From Mnemiopsis leidyi (taxonomy: Eukaryota > Ctenophora > Tentaculata > Lobata > Bolinopsidae), in assembly GCA_000226015.1 (NCBI GenBank), contig JH157380.1, positions 17,062-44,361 of the forward strand: DNA of 27,300 nucleotides, read 5' to 3'. The notes beneath the pieces are model-generated. The model worked only from the letters and a program-made list of their open reading frames with translations, made no database searches and was not told the origin of the DNA. Within the stretch, counting starts at the first letter, position 1. Each line of letters begins with the position of its first letter. Position numbers and translations under genes: made by a program. Positions 18,718 to 26,363 of this stretch are shown one piece after another.

Positions 18718-19052
18718 TGACTGCGCCCTTAACATAAGAAGACCAACCATGAGCACTAAGCAAATGGGCATTTGCTTCTTCAAAACCCGAGAGACGCATG
18801 TCGATCAGTACTTCTTCATCTTAAAGGGGGCAGGACCGAGGCCCAATGGATGGGAGCGTAGCTCCCGTTCACACCCCAATGGAGTTGACCAGCCCCTCTC
18901 TCTCCTCTCTGGAAGATTCGGAGAGGCAGGTTTATGTTTGTGGTAACAGATTAAGCCCTCCGAAAGGGGTCGTCCATTAATGTTCTAGGGTTCGGCGTGA
19001 CTAGCGTGGCCGAGTCTTCTCTGCTCCTAGTGTTGGGAGCCTTGGCTTAGGC
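18718..19052. other. GC-rich unique segment between minisatellites
   Basis: No domain is recognised in any frame. The composition (GGGGGCAGGACCGAGGCCC, CCTCCGAAAGGGG) is unlike the AT-rich surroundings. It may be untranslated sequence of the retrotransposon whose C-terminal frame lies at 19431-19886 on the minus strand; this is inference from proximity only. Confidence 0.4.
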
Positions 19053-19402
19053 CCTGCACGGCGGTTCGTGGCGACTTGCGGTCTCTGCACGTTGTGCTGT
19101 GGCGTCCTATATGCTTATATGGCGTCTTGTGGTGTCTTGCATGGCGTCTTGTGACGTCCTGCATGTTGTCTTGTGGCGTCCTGCATAGCGTCTTATGGCG
19201 TCTTATTACGTCTTATGGCGTGTTGTGGCGTCATTCAGGGCGTCTTGTGGCGTCCTGCATGTTGTCTTGTGGCGTCCTGCATAGCGTCTTGTGGCGTCCT
19301 GCATGCGGTCTTGTGTGGTCCTGCATGGCGTCTTGTGACGTCCTGCATGTTGTCTTGTGGCGTCCTGCATAGCGTCTTATGGCGTCCTGCATGGCGTCCT
19401 AG
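19053..19402. repeat. 22-bp GC-rich minisatellite, array 2
   Basis: The leader 19053-19131 matches 17981-18059 with one substitution. It is followed by imperfect 22-bp units of the same type as array 1, with extra variants such as GTTGTCTTGTGGCGTCC. The array ends just before the retrotransposon fragment. Confidence 0.85.
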
Positions 19403-19430
19403 GCCCTGGTCTCTTTAGTCATTAATCATA

Positions 19431-19886
19431 TCAGGAGATTTGAGACTTGAGAGTGCCTGACCTGAGCATGAATTTGACTAACTGAGTTATGTCGAACCTT
19501 TCGAGGATGGCCGCTATTGTTGTGACGTGAGAGTCGAAGAGCTCGACTCTCAATTCCCACAACAGAGGGCATATGGCTAGGACGTGTTCGACTGTTTCAT
19601 TCTCTTCTTGGCAGAGAGAACAAGTAGGTGCGATGTCTCTGTTTAGTTTTCTGAGATGGTAATTGAGGGCTCCGTGTACAGTCAGGATTTGAGTGGCCAC
19701 TCGGAGATCTCGCTTGCCCATCTTGAGTAGTCCCCTGCTGAATCTGTCCCTCCACATAGTATATAATACTTTGGGTGGGCAAACTGCGATGGTTCTACAC
19801 CAGACAGAAAGGGTCTTCCTTTTGAGGGCTGCGTAGCGGTATCGGAAGTTTGACCAAGTTTGAATCCCCGGAATCCGTAGTCGCAT
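19431..19886 (-). pseudogene. Non-LTR retrotransposon polyprotein, C-terminal fragment
   Basis: A 151-residue frame matches the extreme C-terminus of LINE ORF2 proteins. A domain with TQILTVHGALNYHLRKL is followed by a CCHC-type zinc knuckle, C89-x2-C92-x8-H101-x4-C106, in the context TVEHVLAICPLL. This layout, with short-chain residues before the knuckle and E-x-V-E-H-x-L-x-x-C-P, is known from Jockey/I/R1-related elements. Reverse transcriptase, endonuclease and the rest of the protein are absent upstream, so the element is 5'-truncated. The frame itself has no internal stop, suggesting relatively recent insertion. Downstream on the same strand lie the GC-rich satellites, which could be its 3' untranslated region. 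Confidence 0.75.
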
Positions 19887-20037
19887 TTTAAGCGGTCACC
19901 GTGAGATGCTTTGTATCCCTGTGACCTAGTACTGATGTTGTCCCGATAACAATTCTAAATTCTGCTAAAACGGACAACGTAAATTGGTGGCTGAGTTCCT
20001 GCAATACAGAGATTTAAAATCTCAATCTTTGCAAGCT

Positions 20038-20083
20038 CGGTTGGGCTAAGGACGCTTGAATCTCCTATCTTGAAACCGTGCCC
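20038..20083 (-). repeat. B motif, copy B-20.05
   Basis: Minus strand GGGCACGGTTTCAAGAT, inner stem AGGA/TCCT, loop ATTCAAGCG, then TAGCCCAACCG. The outer GGGC/GCCC is retained, and CGGTT/AACCG is possible, matching GGGTT/AACCC in the 22-kb copy. Confidence 0.6.
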
Positions 20084-20221
20084 TTGTCCAAAGATATAGT
20101 TCACTGAATGTCGTGGCTATGTTGTCCCGATAACAATTCTAAATTCTGCTAAAACGGACAACGTAAATTGGTGGCTGAGTTCCTGCAATACAGAGATTTA
20201 AAATCTCAATCTTTGCAAGCT

Positions 20222-20267
20222 CGGTTGGGCTAAGGACGCTTGAATCTCCTATCTTGAAACCGTGCCC
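20222..20267 (-). repeat. B motif, copy B-20.2
   Basis: Identical to B-20.05 through the motif, as part of the 184-bp tandem duplication. Confidence 0.6.
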
Positions 20268-20330
20268 TTGTCGAAAGATATAGTTCACTGAATCTCGTGG
20301 CTATGACTGAATCTTATGGCTCTGACTTAA

Positions 20331-20457
20331 CACAATATATTTCCCATGTGTAAGTTTGGAAGGAATCCGGCCCAGCTTTCCTTCCATAATTGGTGTTGAT
20401 GCTCCGATGTGTTATGTTCTGCTGCGTCCTCAACCCCCTTTCTCTAGGCCGGCTTGC
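20331..20457 (-). repeat. Element A, copy 3 (A-20.4)
   Basis: The plus strand begins CACAATATATTTCCCATGTG and ends TTTCTCTAGGCCGGCTTGC. A stem GGAAGGAA (20358-20365) pairs with TTCCTTCC (20378-20385). In A-23.4 and A-25.4 the same stem is GAAAGGAA/TTCCTTTC, so both sides changed together. An antisense reading continues PRERGLRTQQN and TYTWEIYC, resembling readings of other copies but with length differences that break frame. Confidence 0.6.
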
Positions 20458-20589
20458 AAATATGGACCTATGTTTCTCCGATTCGAACCCTGCAAAGTTA
20501 TCAAATGTCAAACATTAATTTAAATATCAATTACTTCGGAAATTTTAGGAAATTCAGTGTCACAGATATGCTACATAAATCAACAAAAT

Positions 20590-21425
20590 CTGTCTAGTAT
20601 AGGGTCGAAACTATCTCATGAACTGAAGATCCAGTTAGTTTATTCTAATATTTTATGCTTTATTGACTATTGCAATGCTGTTTAAATCAAGGTTTAACTG
20701 AGAAAAAATTTACAGAAACTCCAAAAGATTGATAACAATGCCGTGAGGTTTATTTTTTATGTTTTTGGTCTGTATGGGAAGAGGAGGAAAGAAAGTATTA
20801 CACCATATTTGAAGCAGTTACACTTTTTACCAGTTCGATTTAGAATTCAGTTTAATATTGTATTTTGTATTTGTTACACCTGTACCCAGGCTTTTACAGT
20901 TATACTGAAGGGGCTCCTGGAAGATTCTAGATCTTTTAACGGAGACCCTCCTCATTTAACCCTCAATCACGGTTTCCCGGTCATTCGGCTGAGTCGACCG
21001 AAGAAGATTGCATAGGCAAATGTCCTTAGCGCAATCCTCTAGGATTGGCGGAACTGGGAATCGAACCCCCGATCTTCCACGTAGAAAGTCGGGGTTGATA
21101 CCACTACACCACCAACCCATAATATAGCCTTATTAGTATACAAGTGCATTAATAATTTAGCACCCGACTATTTAAAGTGTCTTATGACTTTATAAAACCC
21201 AGGGAGATTAAAAGGAGATTTTCTAGACTTGATAATGATTTTTTCTTGTTAAAAGTTCCACCTGGAAGCAACTTTTCAAGGACTGAAGCAGCATTTTGCC
21301 ACTCAGGGCCTCAGATCTGGAATAGACTTCCCTTTTCGAAAAGATCCATTGGTGAACTTGAAAGTTTTAAAACGGCTCTCAAAACGTATTTCTTTAATTT
21401 GGCTTTTAGCAATGATAAATAGGTC
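20590..21425 (+). mobile_element. L2/CR1-like LINE, 3' end, interrupted by a SINE
   Basis: Plus-strand frames read IGSKLSHELKIQLVYSNIL, FIDYCNAV, then LQKLQ, ITPYLKQLHFLPVRFRIQF, and after the SINE NIALLVYKCINNLAPDYL, followed after a frameshift by GPQIWNRLPF and SFKTALKTYFF. This is the usual C-terminal order of L2/CR1-group reverse transcriptase ORFs: LDYCN, LHWLPV, a hydrophobic helix with L-APSYL, and WN-LP with FK--LK--LF. Stops at about 20683 and 20695 and a frameshift near 21175 show that it is dead. If the SINE (20859-21120) is skipped, FRIQF joins NIALLV in frame. The 5' part of the element is missing. Confidence 0.8.
20859..21120 (-). mobile_element. tRNA-derived SINE inserted in the LINE
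   Basis: On the minus strand it starts GGTTGGTGGTGTAGTGGTA (A-box-like) and has GGTTCGATTCC, a perfect RNA polymerase III B box, at 21056-21067. The body runs through AATCTTCTTCGGTCGACTCA, AAAGATCTAGAATCTTCC and AAAGCCTGGGTACAGGTG to an A-rich tail AACAAATACAAAATACAA. The host LINE sequence AATAT lies at both ends (20854-20858 and 21121-21125), a minimal target duplication. The head folds only partly as a tRNA and its anticodon arm is poor, so I call a SINE and not a tRNA gene. The same body occurs at 26796-27030. Confidence 0.85.
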
Positions 21426-21795
21426 CCTTGTTTTTTGAGTTTTTTAAAGGCCACGCTTAAATAACTTAATATTGAATACTTTTGATATTTGATATTTTTA
21501 ACAGTTGAAGCGTGTTATAAAAGCTAGAATTTATTTATTATTTTATTTAAATTGTTCAGCAAGCTTAAGTCGTTAGAATTATAGAATATAAACCAGTCGG
21601 AAAGTAATTCTTTAAAATCTAGGTATAGTTTAATAAACAGCTATATATTATCTTTCCGTTTTGACCAATTTTATATTTGCTTAGTGGACGATCTAATACC
21701 TACCGGCTACCATGCACTGAAGAAGGTACATAATCATTAATTTGTTGTAATCAACCTGTCCGTTCTTTTATGATACTTCAGAGATAGTTAACTAG
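21426..21795. other. AT-rich spacer, LINE 3' flank
   Basis: May include the 3' untranslated part of the LINE. No other feature is seen. Near 21690 the segment CGATCTAATACCTACC followed by ACCATGCA resembles the sequence to the right of the palindrome at 21980-22008. Confidence 0.4.
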
Positions 21796-21981
21796 GAAAG
21801 ATTTACTAAACTGAAAGATTGGATAATTGTTTGAGTCGCATAACAAGCTGTTTTCAACGTGGCTTTGTTATTCTCTTCTTGACTCAAGTGATAGATATAG
21901 GATTTTAATATTAAAATCCTATGTCTATCACTCGAGTCAAGAAGAGAATAACAAAAACCACGTTGAAAAGATTTACTAAAC
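21796..21981. repeat. 119-bp near-perfect palindrome with flanking direct repeats
   Basis: Arms 21851-21909 and 21910-21969 are inverted copies running from TTTTCAACGTGG to CCACGTTGAAAA, centred on TTTAATATTAAA. They differ at only a few places: AAGTG/GAGTG, ATATA/GTCTA-type changes and one inserted T. AAAGATTTACTAAAC stands on both sides (about 21797-21811 and 21967-21981). There is no spacer, so RNA from either strand would form a long hairpin. It could be a foldback or MITE-like element or a replication or repair inversion. Confidence 0.85.
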
Positions 21982-22002
21982 GATCTGATTACTGATACCT
22001 AC

Positions 22003-22185
22003 CATGCATTGTAGTATGGGAGTCAAGAACACGTCCAACGTACAGAGAGTTAGAGCAGTTAGAGGAGCGACAGCTAACAAACTCGGGTTGGCTCAGGACG
22101 TTTGAACTCCTGATCTTTAAACCCTGCCTGTGATCTGATCGTATCTTCCTCGTCTTATCTCGAAACGGATTTTTTCTGTAGCAAG
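22003..22185 (-). other. Exon-like block with B motif (B-22)
   Basis: Minus-strand acceptor CCTTGCTACAG (exon from 22185) and donor AATGCATG/GTAGGTAT (exon end 22003) enclose 183 nt. The B motif is at 22085-22128: GGCAGGGTTTAAAGAT, CAGGA/TCCTG, loop GTTCAAAC, GAGCC then AACCC. One frame is open along the block and reads RQGLKIRSSNVLSQPEFVSC, close to the readings of the 24- and 26-kb copies. The acceptor's pyrimidine tract is weak. Confidence 0.4.
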
Positions 22186-22860
22186 GAATCAGATGTTTTT
22201 GTTGATAAGAACTTGGTTCAGAATGATCGAGTTCTTCACTGTCTCTGTGTTGTGTCTGTTTGACTTTCTCAGTCGATTTGGAGAGTAATCTGACTGGCTC
22301 TGAAAAAAGGTGGACGTCAGTAGCGAAGTTGAATTATATGATCGTATGAACGGTTTTTTTTAAAGTTAAGTATACATTTTTAGGTAGAGAATAATCACCA
22401 AACATAACAATATGTATATAACAAGATAAATGCCAGTTTTAGTGGCAAACCTCAATGATTAGAATCTCTAAAACCAAATTTAAAGAAATGTACCTGATCC
22501 TAGTCCATCCATGGTTGAGCGAATCACACGAAATTCCACCTCTCAAGAACGGTCAATTGAGCTAAGTCAGAGCGGTTTTGTTAGTTGTTAATTTTTATCA
22601 GATAGAAGAATATCTAAAAGTGGCAAATAAAAAAGTTCTCAACCAGGCAAAAACTGAAGGATAGGGCTTTCCCAGAAACTCATATATATGTATGTTCTTA
22701 ACCATATTATGTAATATTTCAGAATTACCCAGTCTTTGAAACGATCAATTTTAAGTTCAGTAAACACCTTTTGTTGAGGAAAAATATTCCATCTTATAAC
22801 AAACTTACACAGTCTCAGCATGAAAGAAGATTTTTCTAGACATACTTGGAAACGGTCGAA
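22186..22860. other. Spacer, nothing recognised
   Basis: No supported gene. The donor-like minus-strand sequence GATCAG/GTACA lies near 22492. The last 200 bp belong to an antisense frame of 125 codons (22639-23016) whose initial residues look like a signal sequence, but the homologous sequence near 25.0 kb does not keep that frame. Confidence 0.45.
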
Positions 22861-22929
22861 GCCAATTGGTGGCTCCTGCAGAAGCCAATTGGTGGCTCCT
22901 GCAGAAGCCAATTGGTGGCTCCTGCAGAA
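22861..22929. repeat. 23-bp minisatellite, 3 copies
   Basis: Three exact copies of a unit GCCAATTGGTGGCTCCTGCA plus GAA. The unit contains the palindromes CCAATTGG and CTGCAG. It is followed on the plus strand by ACATGGCA/GTAAGTACT, a good donor. A four-copy version lies at 24901-24997 in the duplicated segment. Confidence 0.9.
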
Positions 22930-23360
22930 GCACCACCATGCCAATTGGATAGCATCAAAAATCATAACATGGCAGTAAGTACTGGACCAAATAAGGAAAA
23001 AAAGTGCTAGCTTCATTATCTGGGCATTTCACTCGAAACCATTAAATGCAGTTTTAGAAAAAATGTAATACATTGCAATCCCAGATAGATAATTGGCACA
23101 TTTACTGTTCCAAATTAGAGTCAAGTCCTAAACACAGTCTTGTCAAAAACAAACGTGTAAAGCCGATTTAGGGCTTCATGAAAATTAAATATCTAGTATG
23201 GTTAAACTGCTAAAAGCCCATTTGTGCAGACTTTCTAGTACAAAGAGGCATCATATCTTTAATGATTCTTTCTTTTTTGAGGTCATTAATATGTCTTTAA
23301 GTCAGTAATGCATAATAAGTACACAACTTAATCATAAAGGATGTCATCTAGATGATAGAG

Positions 23361-23498
23361 CACAATATACTTCCCATGTGCTGCTCAACGGGTCGAAAGG
23401 AACCTGGTCCAGAAATTCCTTTCTAAATTGGTGTATGTACTCCACAGAGTTGTGTTGAGCTGCGTCCCAAACTGTTTCTCTCTAGGCCAGCCAGCACA
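23361..23498 (-). repeat. Element A, copy 4 (A-23.4)
   Basis: The plus strand opens CACAATATACTTCCCATGTG. GAAAGGAA (23395-23402) pairs with TTCCTTTC (23416-23423), with CTGG/CCAG inside. It ends in CTCTAGGCCAGCCAGC. The antisense frame open in A-25.4 is broken here by one TGA. Confidence 0.65.
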
Positions 23499-23958
23499 CA
23501 AGTAAACCCATGCTCCTTTGATAGTTATCCTGTAAAGTGGTTAAATATTCACAGATCCTTAACATTGGGCCTAGGGCGATTTTAAGTATACTTTAGATTT
23601 GACCACAATTTTAAGTAAGAACAGCATGATATTTCTTAAAAAGCAAAGATATGTACACCCCCAGACCAATCTATAATAAATAGACACACAGCTCTCAATA
23701 TATATACATGTAAACCCTTGCAGATGCTTGGATTTTTCAGTTTTCATAGAATTAAATGGTAACAGTAATTTTCTCTTACCAAGGAGGTTAAATGAAATCA
23801 ACAAGTACATTAGTTTATTAATTTGCAGAAGAAAAATGTTAAATCTCTAACAGATTTGATTATATTTCGAAATAGTAGTCTTGTGCACAGCCTGGCTTAG
23901 AAAGCTTGTCTTTTCATCGTGTATAAATTCTTTTAAGTGACTTAAGAATGAAACCTAC
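23499..23958. other. Duplicated spacer, no gene recognised
   Basis: Aligns with 25554-26177 of the second unit. A minus-strand frame of 79 codons (23571-23810) is not conserved in the other copy. A donor-like CCTTG/GTAAGAG site occurs near 23777 on the minus strand. Confidence 0.45.
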
Positions 23959-24136
23959 CATAAAAATATGTAGTCTGGGAGTCAAGGTAAAATCTTGAAT
24001 GCAGAGAGATAGAGTAGTAAGAAACACTGCAGCCAACAAACTCAGGTTGGCTCAGGACGTTTGAAGTCCTGATCTTTAAACCCTGCCTGTGAGGAAATGG
24101 TATCTTTCTCATCTTATCTCGTAACTGATTGTGCTG
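23959..24136 (-). other. Exon-like block with B motif (B-24)
   Basis: The acceptor CTTTTCAG/CAGCAC and donor TTTTTATG/GTAGGTTT enclose 178 nt on the minus strand. The B motif at 24044-24087 has the best stem of all: TCAGGAC and GTCCTGA around the loop TTCAAAC, with GGC/GCC outside. One frame is open across the block and reads PHRQGLKIRTSNVLSQPEFV. Coding and structured-RNA explanations both remain possible. Confidence 0.45.
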
Positions 24137-24900
24137 CTGAAAAGTGTAATTATGATGTTGACGACGATTAACACATGTTGATTGAAAGCTTCTCCAAAAT
24201 CAAAACTCGTATCTATTTATGTCTATCAACCCCCCTACAAGTAATTATGATGTGCTTAATCACAAATTTTTACCATGTTAAATGTTAATTGCTTAACGAT
24301 TCAATGGAAAAAATACTCATACATTAATGAAAAAGTTGCAATGAAATTTAAAAACACTTGTAGTCATCAGCATCTTACCATGCCAACAAATTCATAGGAA
24401 TGACATTTCTTCCATGATAAAACCATCAGTAAATATTTCCACGCAATGATCCAATGAACACGGTGTATCAGTGGAATTAGTGGTTCCAGGAATAGATTAC
24501 AATATTTTGAAATGTCTTGGACCCTTTCTTTACTGCTGCTGGCACTGCCCCTTAGATGTAAAACTCCATCCATTTTCTAGTAAGGAATTATGGAATAAAA
24601 TGTATAATCTTTCTATTTGGACACATTCCAATAATTCATCAAATAAGAACACCAAAGATATACAATTGGTTGAAAAAATTGATTTAAAGTTCTATCATTT
24701 GAAAATTTATCGACCTGTATGGGAGAGTAACTAACTCTATATTTCCTTGATCCAGTAAAATTTCATGTTATAAAATATGACACAAAAATAGGTTATATTA
24801 TTTGAATATGGATAATCTAAAAGTTCATTTTAGAAAGTCTTTAGAGATTTTTCTGGTCTTAAAAGTTTTTTAAACATAGGTTGTCAACACATTGACACTA
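24137..24900. other. Spacer with unrecognised plus-strand frame
   Basis: The plus-strand frame at 24471-24734 (87 codons) matches no family known to me, and a minus-strand frame overlaps it; I do not call either a gene. A minus-strand donor TTGGCATG/GTAAGATG lies at about 24379. The corresponding position beside B-26 has lost it. Confidence 0.4.
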
Positions 24901-24997
24901 GCCAATTGGTTTGGTGGCTCCTGCAGAAACCAATTGGTGGCTCCTGCAGAAACCAATTGGTGGCTCCTGCAGAAGCCAATTGGTGGCTCCTGCAGAA
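24901..24997. repeat. 23-bp minisatellite, 4 copies
   Basis: First unit carries an extra TTGGT (28 bp), then three 23-bp units of GCCAATTGGTGGCTCCTGCA plus GAA with A/G variation at the unit joint. Downstream ACATGGCA/GTAAGTACT is conserved with the first array. Confidence 0.9.
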
Positions 24998-25415
24998 GCA
25001 CCACCAATTGGATAGCGTCAAAAAATCATAACATGGCAGTAAGTACTAGACCCAACAAAGAAAAAACTTCTAGTCATTATCATCTGGGCATTTCACTTGT
25101 TTAAAAAATATAAATTGGAATACATTACAATCCCATATGAATAATGGCACAATCACTGTTCCAAGTTTCAATCAATCCAAGTTATATAGGTACACATCAA
25201 GTTTCGTCCACAAAACATTCTAAGTTGATTTTCAATTTCATGAATTTTATATACTCGGGATGCCTATGAAGTTTAAAGAAGAACAAAGAGGCATCATTAT
25301 ATCTTAAATGATTCTTTCAATCTATACCGCAAAATACTTTTTTGAGTCCTACGCATTCAAATGTTTGGTCCAAGTCAAAAAATTTATCATAAAGGATCTC
25401 ATTTAGGTCAGAGGG

Positions 25416-25553
25416 CACAATATACTTCCCATGTGCTGCTTTTTGGGTCGAAAGGAACCTGGTCCAGAAATTCCTTTCTAAATTGGTGTATGTACTCCAC
25501 AGAGTTGTGTTGAGCTGCGTCCCAAACTGTTTCTCTCTAGGCCAGCCAGCACA
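25416..25553 (-). repeat. Element A, copy 5 (A-25.4)
   Basis: Nearly identical to A-23.4, with the same GAAAGGAA/TTCCTTTC stem. An antisense frame of 82 codons (25317-25565) is open through it, but the sister copy has a stop and A-20.4 a different length. Confidence 0.65.
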
Positions 25554-25820
25554 CAAGTTAACCAATGCTCCTTCAATAGTAACCCTGTAAAGTGGTTATA
25601 TATTCACTGATCCTTAACATTGGGCCAAGGGCGATTTTAAGTATACTTTAGTGTGGGATTTTAAGTGAGAATAGCAGGATATGGCCTAAAAATGCATATA
25701 TACATACACTCCCAGACTCATCTACAATTATAGATAGACTACAGAGAGCTCTCAATATACATACATGTAAACCCTTGCTCCTGCTTGGGTTTACACCTAA
25801 AAATTTAACTCCTGGGCATT

Positions 25821-26060
25821 TACCTAGCAGGTTTAATAGCAGGTTTAATAAAATCAACCAGTTGATACATATTTAAATCAGTTCCAGAAGAAAATTGTTA
25901 TATATGAGTTGCATTCCTAATTTTCTATTGAAATGTCTTCAGGCAGTGCAGTGTGTCTATGTATAGAAACGGTGACAGTAATTTTTTATTACCTAGCAGT
26001 TTTAATACAATGAACCAGTTCATAATATATTTAAATCAGTTCCAGAAGAAAATCGTTTAA
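25821..26060. repeat. Local duplication within the second unit
   Basis: CCTAGCAGGTTTAAT ... CAGTTCCAGAAGAAAAT at 25821-25900 is repeated in diverged form at 25990-26060. This explains part of the longer length of the second 2.1-kb unit compared with the first. Confidence 0.6.
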
Positions 26061-26177
26061 ATATATGTGACAGTTTAGATTACATCTTGATATAGTAGTC
26101 TTATCTATAGCCTAGCATAGAAAGATGGTCTTTTCATGGTGTATGAATTTTCTAAGTAACTCAAGAAAGAAACCTAC

Positions 26178-26363
26178 CATAAAAATATGTAGTCTGGGAG
26201 TCAAGGTAAAATCTTGAATGCAGAGAGATAGAGCAGTAAGAAAGTAAGAAGTACTGCAGCTAACAAACTTGGGTGGGCTCAGGTCGTTTGAAGTCCTGAT
26301 CTTTAAACCCTGCCTGTGATGAGATGGCATCTTCGTCATCATATCTCCCAACTGAATGTGCTG
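26178..26363 (-). other. Exon-like block with B motif (B-26)
   Basis: The acceptor AACTTTCCAG/CAGCAC and donor TTTTTATG/GTAGGTTT enclose 186 nt. The B motif at 26271-26314 keeps the outer GGC/GCC, and its inner stem has one mismatch (CAGGAC against GACCTG). One frame is open throughout, reading HRQGLKIRTSNDLSPPKFVSC. Together with B-22 and B-24 this gives three same-strand, similarly sized candidate exons. Confidence 0.45.

Larger units (their letters stand above)
19937..20304. repeat. 184-bp tandem duplication carrying two B motifs
   Basis: Units 19937-20120 and 20121-20304 start GTTGTCCCGATAACAATTC and differ at about two positions (GTCC/GTCG and AATG/AATC). Each holds one B motif. Near identity shows a recent duplication, unlike the old divergence among the other B copies. 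Confidence 0.9.
22861..26363. repeat. ~2.1-kb segmental tandem duplication
   Basis: The order 23-bp array, element A, GGGCGATTTTAAGTATACTT, the minus-strand donor GTAGGTTT and B motif occurs in 22861-24136 and again in 24901-26363. Matching landmarks are about 2040-2220 bp apart. B-22 marks a more diverged third copy to the left. Divergence is moderate and includes indels. Confidence 0.75.

Noticed and set aside
18470..18799. Frames with repeated Y-K-D-T-R-I-Q-G residues
   Set aside because: Pure translation of the 8-bp tandem repeat; no independent coding signal.
20743..21015. Plus-strand 90-codon frame as a single gene
   Set aside because: It starts in LINE sequence and then runs into the antisense of a SINE; it is a chimera, not a protein.
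21046..21117. tRNA gene on the minus strand
   Set aside because: The B box is perfect, but the D and anticodon arms do not pair properly and a SINE body with tail follows; it is the head of a SINE.
22861..22929. CRISPR-like array
   Set aside because: Units are contiguous with no unique spacers, and the genome is eukaryotic.
22639..23016. Secreted protein of 125 residues on the minus strand (start resembles a signal peptide)
   Set aside because: The homologous segment near 25.0 kb has shifted frame and a stop, and the middle translates a minisatellite; no conservation of the reading.
11681..26314. B motif as a known ribozyme, SECIS element or snRNA
   Set aside because: Compared by eye with hammerhead, HDV-like and twister cores, the SECIS core and the U snRNA sequences I know; none of the required conserved nucleotides fit.
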